In this document: piece after piece, positions 12,361 through 24,390 of the stretch | Numbering within the stretch: the stretch's first letter is position 1 | How the letters are laid out: every line of letters starts with the position of its first letter | NCBI RefSeq assembly: GCF_010015445.1 | Contig: NC_053132.1 | Span: 33,382,501 to 33,446,500 of the forward strand | Length of the DNA stretch: 64,000 bases | From: Perca fluviatilis | Taxonomy: Eukaryota; Chordata; Actinopteri; Perciformes; Percidae | Direction: 5' to 3' | Translations under genes and position numbers: made by a program | Notes under the pieces: generated by a model | The model's input: only the letters and a program-made list of their open reading frames with translations | The model's database searches: none | What the model was told of the DNA's origin: nothing

Positions 12361-13727
12361 CAGTTTTTTTCAATTGCTTAAGCACAATTTTGAAAACAGG
12401 GACAGTCTTTTTCAAAACACTACACACATTTAGCACAACCACACACATTTGCAAAATGAAACACTCTTGCAAAAACTATACACTAATTTATAAAAAACAT
12501 ATTTTGTTACCATATGAAACACACACGTTCCATATGACTTTACCTGTTTGAACCAGATACACACTGCTGTTGCTAACCTAAAACACTTTTAGCAATTCTA
12601 CTTCTCAGTGATTAGAGTACTGTAAATGAAGTACACAGAGAAAGTGCAAATTTACAATAAGTTCACTACACACTACACTAGACCAATGCTGCAGACTGAG
12701 GAAAATATAATTTATTTCTCTCCATATACCCAAATCAGTCATGTCGACATGGAGAATCGCAACAAAACATGTCCCAGTTTTCACGCTACTACAGTTGTGT
12801 GCAGAAGACTGAGAGTGAGAGGGAGAATCCACAGAGGAGGAGAAGGAGTTAGAGGAAGAGGAAGAGGCCCAGCCAGAGGTAGAGGCCGAGGTGGAGGTAG
12901 AGGAAGAGGGAGAGGAAGACCTGAAGCCGGAGAATATGCTCAAAGAAGAAGAGGACCAAATTTATCAAATGAAAGTCGCGCAACACTAGTGGACCATGTT
13001 GTGAACCACGGACTGATGCTGAGGGAGACTGGACTAAGAGTTCAGCCAAATCTTAGTAGATATACAGCGGCATCTGTCATGAGGACATTTCAACAAGGAA
13101 ACAGGTAAAAGAAAATCTGTCTACAGTTACAGTAATCAGCTGCTCATTGTATACACCATATCAGCTAGGCGAAGAGAAAATGTCTAGTATTTTCTGTATT
13201 TTTTCAGATCTTTTTTTTGTCTGTTTTTTCTGGGATTGTAACCTGTACTGGATACAATATCTTATGTTTGTCTGTTGTTTGCTGAGCTAACAGTGTTATG
13301 CACACTACTGTAGTAGCATGAAAACTGGGACTTGTTTTGTTGTTATTCTCCATGTCAACATGTTGACTGATTTGGGTATATGGAGAGAAATAAATGATAT
13401 TTTCCTCAGTCTGCAGCATTGGTCTAGTGTAGTGTTTGGTGAACTTATTGTACATTTTCACTTTCTCTGTGTACTTCATTTACAGTACTCTAATCACTGA
13501 GAAGTAGAATTGCTAAAAGTGTTTTAGGTTAGCAACAGCAGTGTGTATCTGGTTCAAACAGGATTAAGTCATATGGAACGTGTGTGTTTCATATGGTAAC
13601 AAAATATGTTTTCTATAAATTAGTGTATAGTTTTTGCAAGAGTGTTTAATTTTGCAAAGGGTCTGAGGTGTTCTGCTAATTGGGTGTGTGGTTGTGCTAA
13701 TTGTGTGTAGTGTTTTGAAAAAAACTG
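12361..13727. mobile_element. Foldback Tc1/IS630-like element, old copy
   Basis: It begins CAGTTTTTTTCAATTGC after TA (12359-12360) and ends AAAAAAACTG before TA (13728-13729). Roughly 12420-12800 and 13310-13720 are long inverted copies of each other. Between the arms, 12753-13108 holds an Arg/Gly-rich frame plus a helix-turn-helix-like segment (ATLVDHVVNHGLMLRETG) matching exon 1 of the transposase at 14658. The donor-like sequence after ACAG at 13104 reads GTAAAA. It looks like a transposon whose left half was copied in inverted orientation. Confidence 0.75.
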
Positions 13728-13739
13728 TAAGAATGAAAA

Positions 13740-14010
13740 AATTATACACTGTACCATTTGAGAGAAACAGGTAAAAGAGAAAATACCAAGAGAGAGAGAT
13801 ACCAACATGTCCAGGTAAGATGTCTGAGGTTATATACACAGCTATAAACTATATCTTTACGATAGTAAAACTGCCTTCTCACTGTTTTTCAGAAAGTAAT
13901 GGAGGTGAAAGCAATGGAAACACCACATCCATTTGTATTTAGAGATGATGCAGACATCCAATGTGGTGAAGAAAACTTGCAGCATGATGCTGGAGAGAGG
14001 CAGGATTAGT
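13740..14010 (+). pseudogene. Degraded exon 2 tail and exon 3 head of an IS630-like transposase
   Basis: The stretch 13744-13816 resembles the end of exon 2 in the better copy (CCATTTGAGAG, then CCAGGTAAG in place of ACAGGTAAG). After an intron-like gap ending TTTTTCAG at about 13892, the frame reads VMEVKAMETPHPFVF, comparable to the start of exon 3 (about 15647). It then decays to a stop near 14008. Catalytic residues are not preserved. This is a second, older copy of the family. Confidence 0.55.
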
Positions 14011-14305
14011 CACACTATTCTTTGGTACTGTTATGTACCTTTAGTTTTTCCTCAGTAATTCCATAAATTACTAGAGACAAAATACTATATTGAAGAAAAC
14101 TGCTGGTTTTCATTCTTTCTTGTTTACCTTATGTAAAAATTGGTATATTATACAATCTATATATTTTCCTTATATAAACTACTGAGTAGTGTGAAGTCAC
14201 TGAAATTGTTCAAACTGTAAATATGAGAAAGTTTATAATTTCTGTATTGGTGTTTGATAATAGTGTTTTTCCTCTCAGTGTGTTCTGAGTGACAGTGTGC
14301 GTTAT

Positions 14306-14309
<4 letters not shown>

Positions 14310-14343
<34 letters not shown>
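14310..14343. repeat. (GT)n microsatellite
   Basis: A GT tract flanked by a near-duplicate CTCAGTGTGTTCTGAGTG on each side. Confidence 0.95.
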
Positions 14344-14344
<1 letters not shown>

Positions 14345-14657
14345 TCTCAGTGTGTTCTGAGTGAAAGTGTGTGTTATCTCAGTGCTTTGCACTTTAATTG
14401 CAATTCTGTAACACACTTGCTCCTTTCTGCAACACACTTGCTCCTAGACACTACACACTATTTCATACATAAGACACTTAGTTCAAAAATGAAATCTCAG
14501 GGTACCATTGTGAAAACACATCTATTCAAAATACAACACACATTGGTTAATTGAAAAGACGTAGACACACACCTGAAAATACTTACTTACAAAACTGAAC
14601 ACCAATCAACCAGCTACAAAAAGGCCTCAGTTAAGCCATTTTGAGAACTTTGCAAGC

Positions 14658-16291
14658 ATGGAGGCAGGGAGAGCTAGAGGCCGAGGAAGAGGAAGAGGAA
14701 GACAGAGAGCGAGAGGAGGACGTGGTCGAAGAGGCCACGCAAGGACCATTATTTCGGATGACATAAGAGCAACTTTGGTGGACCATGTCATAAACCATGG
14801 CCTGACCATGAGGGAAGCTGGGCAGAGAGTCCATCCTAATCTAAGCCGTTTCACAGTTTCATCCATAATAAGGACATTCTGACTGGAAAACAGGTATGTC
14901 TTCAACTCTCTACTCTACTCAGACTGTATCTAGAGTATTTACAGTACTGTACCATATCACGTTACTGTATCACATGTATTGTATTCCAGGGTGGCTAATG
15001 CTCCTTTTCCAACAAAAGTGGTAGTTTTGTGAAACATACCATGATAACGTGTTGAGATGTTTCAGTACTGTGTATGGTAAATACAGTAAAGTTCAGTATA
15101 CACAGTACTGTAAAAAAGAAGCAAACAAGAACAATTTGTGGTTGCATTTTCCTACAGAATGGCTAGAAGACCTACTGGGGGTGGACACCAACGCCTGTTC
15201 ACCCAACAGCAGGAACTCGCCATAGTGAACCTAGTCAGAGCAAACAATGCAATCCGTCTCCACCAGCTCCAGCAACAAATACTTGCAGATAGGCAAGTAT
15301 TCAACAACATAAATCGAGTAAGCATTACAACTATCAGACGCATCTTGGTAAAGCACAACATGACCATGAAGCAATTGTACAGGGTCCCATTTGAGAGGAA
15401 CAGTGTCAGGGTCAAAGAACTTCAACATGAATATGTACAGGTAAGTGTTTCAGTCCTTTACATTTACAATAAAGAATGGGTGCAGTCCAGTAACAGATGA
15501 ATATGTACCACTGGATTAGTACCACATAGATACATTCAGAAAGCTACACAGGTACCTGTGTGGTGGGGTGGGTTGGTTCTGTATGTGTAGTAGTGTAGGT
15601 GTGTGCTTTGAGTAAAGCCATCCACAATATGTATTTATTGTTACAGAGAATCTTGGACATGGATGGAGCTGCCCACCCGCATGAATGTATTTACATTGAC
15701 GAGGCTGGATTCAAGATTATCAAAAACAGACGACGGGGACGTAATAAAATTGGCCAAAGGGCAATTGTGCACGTCCCGGGGCAGTGCGGGGGAAATATCA
15801 CATTGTGTGCTGCCATGAGTCTTCGAGGGCTACTGCAACATCATGCCAAACTGGGTCCCTATAATGCGCAACACATAATCACATTTCTAGATGCACTTCA
15901 TGATGCAGTTGTACAGGATGGACCAGAGCAGCCCAGGTTTGTTGTTGTCTGGGATAATGTTAGTTTCCATCGGTCTGCTCTGGTCCAGAACTGGTTCACC
16001 AACCATGATCAATTTGAAGTTGTGTACTTGCCCCCTTACTCGCCATTTCTAAATCCTATAGAGGAATTTTTTTCCGCTTGGAGATGGCGCGTATATGACC
16101 GCCAACCACATGCCCATATGCCTCTTCTGCAGGCAATGGAACAGGCCTGCGGAGACATTGAGGTGAGGTCAATCCAGGGATGGATTCGGCACACAAGGGG
16201 ATATTTTCCCCGATGCTTAGCGAGAGAAGACATTGCTTGTGATGTTGATGAGATCCTGTGGCCAGACCCCAACAGACGGCAGGATCCATAA
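14658..16291 (+). pseudogene. Three-exon Tc1/IS630-like DD35E transposase, nearly intact
   Basis: Exon 1 is 14658-14893, exon 2 is 15158-15440 and exon 3 is 15647-16291, joined by canonical GT-AG introns (GTATGT..CTACAG; GTAAGT..TTACAG). The predicted product is about 387 residues. The N-terminus is an Arg/Gly tract followed by a helix-turn-helix-like region (ATLVDHVINHGLTMREAG). Exon 2 carries a second DNA-binding-like region (LFTQQQELAIVNLV..TTIRRILVKHNM). Exon 3 is the DDE_3 catalytic core: D in YIDEAGF, D in VVWDNVSFHR, and E in NPIEEFFS, with 35 residues between the last two. The start is the first ATG before the Arg/Gly tract. One defect: exon 1 has an in-frame TGA at 14880-14882, where a CGA (Arg) would fit, a typical CpG decay. 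The catalytic exon is open throughout. It would cut and paste the element between TA sites. Confidence 0.85.
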
Positions 16292-16825
16292 GCCCACTTG
16301 CGCACAATTGTGTTTTTCTGTGTTTACAGTAGGGTATTGTCGGTTTTATTTTTGATTTAACTGAATTTACTGTACTGTAAAATATACTACTGTAATGTAA
16401 TGATTTTGAATTCAGTATTTAATTTTTTGGTTGTTGTGAAAACATGCCCTCTGTGGAACTGAATGAAACATTGAAAACAAGAGACTGCAGTTTTTTATAT
16501 AAAGTAGACTAGTGTGTTGCTGCTGATCTGAAAGTGTATTCATATGATGCAAGTGGGTATCATTTTGTCATCAGGAGTTTACATCAAGTGTTTTTTTTAC
16601 ATACGATGTGAATGGTTTATTTCCCAGTGTTGTGTCTTATTTGCTTGTGTGTAGAGTTTTGACACAATGAGCGGGCAAAAACTGTAAGAGTTGCTGTGAA
16701 TGAGTTGTGCAGGTGATGTGAACTGTTTAGCTCAGGTGACTGTTGGTAATGCAGACTGTGGTTTGAGTTTTGCACATGTGACTCCAGCTGTGCCCACTGT
16801 CGTTTAGCAATCGAAAAAAACTGTA

Positions 16826-17262
16826 AATTTATTGATTTTTGTGGTGGAGAAGTGTGTGTTTCTCTGAGTATCCCAACAATGGAGCAGATAGAGGATGGTG
16901 TTTGGCCAAAGAGGTGGTGTAATGGCTAATCCGAGCAAACATTCAATTTAGTCATCTGAGGTTTGGTGGGGAGTTGCCGACACACACATTTCCCTTGCAT
17001 TTAATATGGCTTCAGTTTCTCCATGACACTCCGTTATAGTACATGTTCAACAGCTAGTGATGCCGCCCCACAAAACCTCTCTTCAATGCATTACCAGCCA
17101 TAATGTATAAGTTTACATTAATAAAGATACAATATTAATGTGCATTTTGTTCAGCATCCCATTTGTATATAGGTGTGCTATGTAAGCTTACATAATAAGA
17201 TGTTACAGAAATGTCACTGTCAAACGATCTGTTGTTCTTTTTGAGGGGTAAGTAGCAGACGT
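16826..17262. other. No gene seen
   Basis: Short unique-looking stretch without a coding signal. Confidence 0.5.
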
Positions 17263-17304
17263 TCATATATATATACACACATATATATATACACACACAC
17301 ACAC

Positions 17305-17343
<39 letters not shown>
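17263..17343. repeat. Compound (TA)n/(CA)n microsatellite
   Basis: Alternating ATAT and ACAC blocks. Confidence 0.95.
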
Positions 17344-17347
<4 letters not shown>

Positions 17348-17893
17348 CTGTGTTCCACTATTATCTTTGCCCCCCACTACCCCCACCCCCATCTATACCA
17401 TTGGAACCTGGAGCACTGAGTCAGAAAATTAAGTCTGTGCTCAAATATGACCCTTTTCACAATGGTAGATTGAGATTCTAGCGGTGCTCGTGGTTCACAG
17501 TGAGGGAAACCAGGTCTCAATAGTAATTGATACAGAAATCATACACAACAATTCATCTCCCTTCATTCAGAACTAATAACAGATTTGGCTAATGCTGATT
17601 AATGTAGCGGCAAGACAATTGAGAGGAAACGTTTGCATTGTTTTGTATGTCATTTGTGCAGCAACTTCTTATATTCTGGCTTGTTCCTTGAAGAATGGGA
17701 GCTTTAAAGAAAAAAAAAAAGAAAGGAAAGGAGAAGCACAGATCAGGACAGCATCTTTGTGAGCTGTCATCAAGAAAAATGATGTTGCCACCAGAAGGTT
17801 CCGCCAGGACTTAACCACAATTCACAATAGTTGGCTGCGCAATAAGTGTTTATCAATAACCCAGAGACAACTCCCACCTCACAAAATGACCTC

Positions 17894-17896
<3 letters not shown>

Positions 17897-17926
<30 letters not shown>

Positions 17927-18012
17927 CTCTGTGTGTGTGTGTGCGCATGTCTGTGTGTGTGTGTGTGTGTATGTATGTGTGTGTGTGTGTGTGTGTGTGT
18001 GCGTGCGTGTGG
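17897..18012. repeat. Compound (GT)n microsatellite
   Basis: GT blocks separated by CTCT, GCGCATGTC and ATGTAT interruptions, ending in GCGTGCGTGTGGGTGGG. Confidence 0.95.
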
Positions 18013-18179
18013 GTGGGTGTGACAGACTTCACAGAAGTTGGGGATTGATTGAGAAAAGGTGGACAGTGCATCAGAAAGTGATTGAGAAGATTAATACAAA
18101 CCCATTGAAATAGAAAATAAGTGGAAATAAAAAAAAAATAAAACTGAAAGAGGAAGACACTGCTTAATGGTCCCATGAA

Positions 18180-18297
18180 AAACAGTGAAAACCGGACATT
18201 TGAATGAATCATGAATTTCTAAAAAAAAACTCGGACGCCCCGGACAGTACATAAAAAGTGGACATGTCCGGGCAAAAGAGGATGTTTGGTCGCCCTA
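18180..18297. repeat. hAT-like element end
   Basis: GTGGACATGTCCGGGCAAAA is followed by GAGGATGTTTGGTCGCCCT. In reverse this matches the widespread AGGGCGACCAAAC..CCTCTTTT..CCGGACATGTCC repeat end, the same general type as the left edge of the window. Only one end is visible. Confidence 0.5.
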
Positions 18298-18725
18298 CAT
18301 TAAAACAGACTTCTTCAACAGGGGGTCCTGGACCCCAAGGTGGTCCTCAGAGTCACTGCAGGGGGGCCTCCAAATAATTGTTAATTTTTGAAACTTTTTT
18401 AAAACTTAAATTGTCTTAACATGAATCCAACATATTATTAGCAAATATAAAATCCCCACTGATCATAGGCTTACTGGCCTATGAGGTAGTCACCATCCGC
18501 AGATACAGTTCATCCTAAGGATTCACTGTGTATGTTTAACATTAAAAGAGGATTTAAAAAATCATGCCAAAAGTTATTATTTTAATAGCTTAGTATTCTA
18601 TGAAAAAAAAGGTATGTATAAAGGTTTTAGGCCACCCTAAACATTATTGTAGGCCTAGTTTTATATGCAACTTTATTTCATACAATATGTAGTAGGGGGT
18701 TCCTGCTCCATCTCTTTTCAGTTAA

Positions 18726-19037
18726 AGGAATACGCCACCGTTTGTTGAAATAGGGTTCATCACGGTCTCCCCTGGCTGTAGATTGCTGGGCCAATGCATT
18801 TTTTGTCTCAGTGCAAGTAATTAGGTTTTTTTTTTGTCTTCGGTTGGCTCACTTTTACTCACAACATGCTAACCGGCAACATAGGATTCCATTAACTACG
18901 CTAAGCTAACTAGCGGCGGCGCTGCCGGTGTTGCACCGGACTAAAACAATGCATGCACAAAAAATGCGTTGACCCACCTATCTACAGCTAGAGGAGACTG
19001 TGATAAGCCCTATTTCAACAAACAGTGGCGTATCCCT
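18726..19037. mobile_element. TTAA-type MITE with ~50-bp inverted ends
   Basis: The left end AGGAATACGCCACCGTTTG follows TTAA (18722-18725). The right end CAAACAGTGGCGTATCCCT precedes TTTA (19038-19041), a TTAA with one change. Homology of the inverted ends continues for about 50 bases (TTGAAATAGGG / CCCTATTTCAA). Confidence 0.85.
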
Positions 19038-19058
19038 TTTAGAGGTCCTTGGTTTAAA

Positions 19059-19471
19059 CCCTCTGAGGACGAAAGATGCTCCGGCGCGTCCAAACAATGT
19101 TTGACAAAACTCTGACTCAAAAAGTGATATTACAAAATTTCAGACATTTATTTACTATTTTAATCATATATAAGCTAACACTTTGTTTAAATCATTTCAA
19201 GCACCAAAACAATTCGTACAACACATCATAACTTAAGTTTATTTTCAAAAGAGATTTGAGGAATTTCAAAAAGCCAACATCAACGTTTCAGCTTCAGCGC
19301 CACATTATCTCTTTACACGTTACTCTAGAAAAAATGTGGGCCTTACTATATCGAAAGCTGAGTTTGTTCTGAACATTTTGATATGAAACACATAAGGATT
19401 AGTGATATGCAAATACCCTTAAAAAGGTAAATTTAAGCAGATTTGTGAAAATGCCCTTAGACCTCAGAGGG
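19059..19471. mobile_element. TTAA-type MITE (CCCTCTGAGG ends)
   Basis: It begins CCCTCTGAGGAC after TAAA (19055-19058) and ends ACCTCAGAGGG before TTAA (19472-19475). Short inverted ends starting CCC and a TTAA-like target resemble piggyBac derivatives. It lies 21 bases after the preceding MITE. Confidence 0.75.
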
Positions 19472-19887
19472 TTAAAACCTGCATGTCAAATCTGCATAAC
19501 TAACAAGGAGGATGAAGTAACACACAGACATACTCTCTGGGTTTCTTTTTAAAAATCTGGTGCTGCATTCCAGAGAGACTCAAACTCTGAGTGTGATTAA
19601 AAAGATGCATGTTCAACGTCTCACAGCTACACTTATCTGTTGTCCCAACAAGATGGTTTCATACGGACAGCTTTGATAGATAGGTTGATCAGTGTCATCC
19701 ATGTGCTCAGGGATTTAGCTTTTAAAATTCACTTCAAAGCCTGAACTTTCTCTGTTAGAAATTCAAGGATAAGGAATGTGAAGCCCCTAAGACACTCACA
19801 TGTTCAACTGCTAAACAATGGAGGGCAGTGCTGTGAATAATTTTTGTATATTGATTTATTTGACATGTCAGGCTACTTTCAACCTGC

Positions 19888-20432
19888 TTTAAAGTGGACC
19901 TATTATATAGCATTTGTGATTCTACTAGAACATTTTAGGATCTACCCTGATTCTCCTCTGTGTTGTTTCACTCCGGAGCTTGAGAATGACTGCAACGGAG
20001 TATATAGCAGGAAAATCACCAACCAAACACTACACAACCGGACACGTCCCAGCAGTAATGTGACCTGAAATTGGGGAGAAATGACCAACACTGGCCGCCA
20101 AGATTACAGCTCTCTGGCGTTAGCGTGCAGCTTCATGCAACAATTTTAACACCGCAGTAGCTTAAAAAAACAAAAGCAAAAACGTCCTGGCTGGCTGGAG
20201 CAGATGACCAATCATAGGCCGGCTTGGAGTTGCGTAACACTTAGCCGAGAGTAGAAAATACTGGTGAAACCGTTCAGAACAGTTGGTAATCTGAACGGTT
20301 TAGCTCACGGGGGATTTCTCTAAAATAAATATACCTCATTATTTAACATGACAATCATAAACATTATAACATTATGACATTATAGATATGACAGGAAATA
20401 CGGAAAAGCATAATAGTTCCACTACACAATTA
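19888..20432. mobile_element. Possible MITE (AGTGGACCTATTAT ends)
   Basis: The left side reads TTTAAAGTGGACCTATTAT. The right side, reversed, reads TAGTGGAACTATTATGC. The ends resemble one another but the boundaries and target duplication are unclear. Confidence 0.4.
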
Positions 20433-21965
20433 AACAATTCAAATAAAAAAATAAAAACGCTATATGGACTTTGAACCTATCTGTTTATAAAGTGGAAGGG
20501 GGATGTAGACAGATCTTCAACTCTCAGTTCAGTCAAAGATCCTGCGTGGCCTCGTTTGAAAGTGTAGTGAACATTGTGTGGATAGATGAAAAGTTATATT
20601 TGAATACTTTAGTAGTATTTTCTTTTGTTAATTTTGGATATTTCCACAGCTAAAAGACATATTTAGTATCACAGAGATTAGTTTTGTTAGAGCGTTCACC
20701 AACGTTAGCGGACGTTAGCCTCTCTGTGTTGCCAGATCTCGTGTGAGTTTGGTCCTGAGACAGAAACAGGTCTCAAACTAAGTTAATTTTCTACTGTTCC
20801 AAAGCTCTGTTGTAGTTTATAAATTTTTTATCTATAGACATAGCAATAACATAAGTTATTCGAATAAAGACATTTTTTTCTGTCTTATATCATTGCAAAC
20901 TAAACACCTTTGGGTTTTGGTCTGTTAATAAAACAAAACAAGATCATCTTAAGGTCTGACATTTTTTTTTCATACATTTCACACATTTTGTAGACTTAAC
21001 ATTTATTAAAGTGATCGAAAAAGTAATCAATAAGATCAATCAATAATAAAAATAGTTGTTATTTAGTTACTTGATATTTCTTGGCCAATTATTTGTTGTT
21101 ATTAACCCTACACTTAAAGCTACTGTATGAAACAGGTACCAGACAGCATAGTGAAAGCTTTAACACTATTTATAACCCATTTCAGTTTGTATGGAGAAAA
21201 ACTAAAATAGCCATTTTATTGCTTTTTCCCCATTTACCCTTTCTTAGACTAAGTACAGTCCTTTTTTTAACTAGACCTAGTCTTATGTGGTCTGGATGGA
21301 GCAAAAAAAGTAATCACCACTTTTCCTGTGTTTACAAATATAGAATAAAGATTCGAGAAATATGAAAATTTGTAAGACCTTGATAGAGAAAAAAACTGTG
21401 AAACTGCCCTTTCAACTGTTTGCATAATTAGAATAAAGGTTTCACAAATCTAGAATGTACTGTTTTTATAAGCATTAATGTTTTTACCATGTTATCTAGT
21501 ACAGGTACCTCAAAGAGGTATGACAAAGCACAGTTGGACAAAATATATTATGCCTTATCTTTCCTTTTAACTATGAAATCAAGATGCAAATCAGATGCCA
21601 AGTTCGGTGTCATAATTTGGCCGCAGTTAGAGCAAAATTATGAAAATGTATCTGTATTTCAGGAGCCAACAAACATGTCTTCCAGCATCTAGCACTAGCA
21701 TAGTAAAACTAGAGTAGTAAACTTCACTTAGGTTAGCTGTACATTTCAATAACCATTTCACATACCATCCTTCCTCTTCCAACGGTCACTTGTCAATACA
21801 AATAAGCAGACATTACACAAATGGCAACTTTAAGAGCAAAGGCAGATCCAAAAGTGAGTGAGGGATTTAAAATGGGACAAACTCGTCTTATGTAAGGCTG
21901 CTAAATGACAATAATAATAATGAATTACTACGATGATGACAACGATATGCCATATTGTTTGTACT
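20433..21965. other. No gene seen
   Basis: AT-rich DNA with many stops in all frames and a short AAT run near 21910-21923. Confidence 0.5.
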
Positions 21966-22310
21966 TTAGTCTCGCTTTGCCAGACCTTCCTCCACAGCAC
22001 TGCAGAGGCTGTCTGGCTAGTCTAAACAACAATCCAGGATGGAAGAGAAACTTGCTCTGGTTTATTGACATTTCTTTAAATCAATCACAATCATCATGGG
22101 AGGCACTAAGTGACGCACGGAGCCACGGTGTCTCTGCAAAATAGCCTCGGGAAGGAATTTGTTTTGGTGGAACGTGTACGTTCAAAAGTAGTTTTAGTCG
22201 TGCAACAGAAAACTCAGGTAACGGACATACGGCCAAAAAGAAAGACATACGGCGGAATTTCCTGCGGCAACGGAGCAATCGCAGAAGTGGAAAGTCGTGG
22301 ATATAGACTA
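21966..22310. repeat. Dispersed repeat family X, copy 1
   Basis: It starts CTAGTCTCGCTTTGCCAGACC and includes GCTCTGGTTTATTGACATTTC and GGCGGAATTTCCTGCGGCAA. The first half recurs at 30215-30390 and the second at about 34340-34440. A related terminus lies in reverse near 63840-63898. Confidence 0.7.
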
Positions 22311-22707
22311 TATGTACTTAAACTTAAATATCTCTGTAGCTTCCATTGTACCGGGGAAATTATGACAGATCACAGTGCATAAAATATGTCTCTTGTACAT
22401 CTATATGTCTTCTTCACTATTTCTTTCTCTCTCTCAGCCTTAAGAAGGTGGATCCTACTAAAGTCTACTTCAGTTTTCAGAGAAATAGAGCGCCACTTAA
22501 GATGGCAGTGGGGATTCCCCTGTGAGGAAGTTCCAAGGGGAAGTCAAAGAGGCCTGTTTAAACCACTACTGAAATGCACCGGGAGTAATTCCACACACAT
22601 CTGGCCAACATGGCTCTATCCTACCCAGTATGCAGGCCCAATCACTATAGCTGACAAATACAAAGGGGATGGAGCCTGGGTACAGGGTCAAGGTAAAACA
22701 GTTTGTG

Positions 22708-22922
22708 CATGAGAGACCTGGGTCCGTCCCAGGTTTCTTCCTGAGAGGGAGTTTTTCCTTGCCACTGTCGCACTAAATGCTTGCTCTTGGGGGAATTACT
22801 GGAACTGTTGGGTCTTTGTAAACTATAGAGTGTGGTCTAGACCTACTCTATCTGTAAAGTGTCTTGAGATACCGCTTGTTGTGATGATACTATAAATAAA
22901 ACTGAACTGAATTGAATTAAAT
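22708..22922 (+). mobile_element. L2-like LINE 3' tail
   Basis: It shares TTGCACTAAATGCTTGCTCTTGG-type sequence, GAATTACTGGAA, GTGTGGTCTAGACCTACTC and GTAAAGTGTCTTGAGATA with the tail at about 39725-39903, which lies downstream of an L2-like reverse transcriptase remnant. It ends in a GAATTGAATT-type tail. Only the 3' end was inserted or survives. Confidence 0.8.
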
Positions 22923-23214
22923 CAAGATAACACACCCCAAAACAAACTTTTTTTAAAAAGAGCTTTAGCATTTTGGAAAGTATGCTTATTTCCTTTCTTT
23001 CTGGCATTAAGATGTTCAGATGGATATTTATGTCACGCATGATAAGTAGAGAGCTGCTTCCCCCCGCCTGCTTCCTGTCTTTATGCTTAACTAGGCTAAC
23101 CACATCCAACTCTGTACTGAACAAACAGACATGAAATAATATCCATCCTATCATCTCACTTTCAGAAAAAAAGCAAATGATTATTTCCTATTTAACTATT
23201 TCTAAACACATGTT

Positions 23215-23540
23215 TAAGTAAGTAAGTAAGTAAGTAAGTAAACTTTATTTATATAGCACCTTTCACAGACAAGAGGGGTCACAAAGTGCTTTACAGTGAA
23301 ACAAAAACAACACATACAAAGCTATATCGCTAATAAAATGCTTGTCTAAAAAGATGAGTCTTCAGGTGTTTTCTAAAGGTTTCCATAGAATCCAAAGCTC
23401 TCAAGGCTAAAGGGAGAGAGCTCCAGAGCCCTGGGGCCACCACAGAAAATGCACGATCACCTCTTGTTTTAAAACGTGTTCTAGGAACAATTAAAAGTTC
23501 TGGGCTTGAAGACTTCAGAGAGCGACCAGGAGTGTGTGCG
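23215..23540 (-). repeat. Retroposon 3'-tail-like repeat with (AAGT)n
   Basis: An AAGT tract is followed by TTTATATAGCACCTTTCACA and CACAAAGTGCTTTACAG. A diverged copy lies at 40590-40960 with the same order of blocks. The tandem tract at one end suggests a retroposon 3' tail read on the minus strand. Confidence 0.5.
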
Positions 23541-24296
23541 TATGTTTAACATTGCTGCTACATAGCACTCAGCTGTTACTATCAGGACAAACGTTATGAA
23601 TGTCTTTTCTTCCTTCATACTGGATTTTTACATTTTAATCTAGATGAAGCTCTGCGCAAATTCTTTCAGGAAGACTAATCACTGCAATCACCACTATCTC
23701 TCCCTAAATCTTTTCAGCTGTTAAGGTGTTCACTCTTCAGTAAACCAATCAGAATTGGCCACAAATTCATGATCCAATCACAGCATGACATCCTGCTTTA
23801 AATGTCTCTCTCCTTGCTATCAGCTGGCTTCTCATGCAACGTGCAACCCTCCTCCTCCCTTTCCACCTCCGGGTGTCATCCCTTTCTGACGGATGGGTCC
23901 TTCGTTGGGCCTCCTGGTTCCCTCCTAATCCCCAAAGACTGTACATTTCATGTATGTTTCATATTATGCTTATCTACAATAAATATTTGCATATCTGCAA
24001 CAAAGTCTCTCCTGATTGAAATGTGCTGGTGTGAAAAACACCTGGTTTGTGTGAATGGAAGGCCCAAACAAGAGCAAAAGATTTCTTAATTTATTACAAT
24101 TCATAATTATGCTTTTTTTATTGGCAAGCTTATTGTAAACATGATGTAGTGATGTATTGTTAAAATTGTTTCTACAAAAAAACGTTGGACTGCAGGATTC
24201 TGACAAGTGTTACTGTAATGGACACTGAAGCAGATCAATTCAATACTAGCAACAACACTCCAAAAACTTAAGGAAATGCTGCTGACGAGACCCTGA
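23541..24296. other. No gene seen
   Basis: No coding support and no clear repeat structure. Confidence 0.45.
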
Positions 24297-24324
24297 CACA
24301 CACATACACACACACGCACGCACG

Positions 24325-24387
<63 letters not shown>
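24297..24387. repeat. (CA)n microsatellite with GCAC units
   Basis: A CA tract with ACGC units near its left end. Confidence 0.97.

Positions 24388-24390
<3 letters not shown>

Larger units (their letters stand above)
12361..16823. mobile_element. Tc1/IS630-like cluster between matching termini
   Basis: The left end CAGTTTTTTTCAATTGCT (12361) matches the inverse of the right end (16800-16823, reversed CAGTTTTTTTCGATTGCTAA). Both are flanked by TA. The span contains the foldback copy, the degraded second copy and the three-exon transposase. I did not find a clear separate left terminus for the autonomous-like copy (somewhere near 14020-14300), so the span may be one composite or two or three adjacent elements. 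Confidence 0.65.

Noticed and set aside
14658..16291. Recent horizontal transfer from bacteria, because the transposase is IS630-like
   Set aside because: It has spliceosomal introns and eukaryote-style termini; the DDE_3 core is shared by Tc1/mariner elements of animals.
22386..22712. 108-residue open frame before the L2 tail
   Set aside because: No family resemblance; it overlaps the start of the LINE tail and looks like a chance frame.
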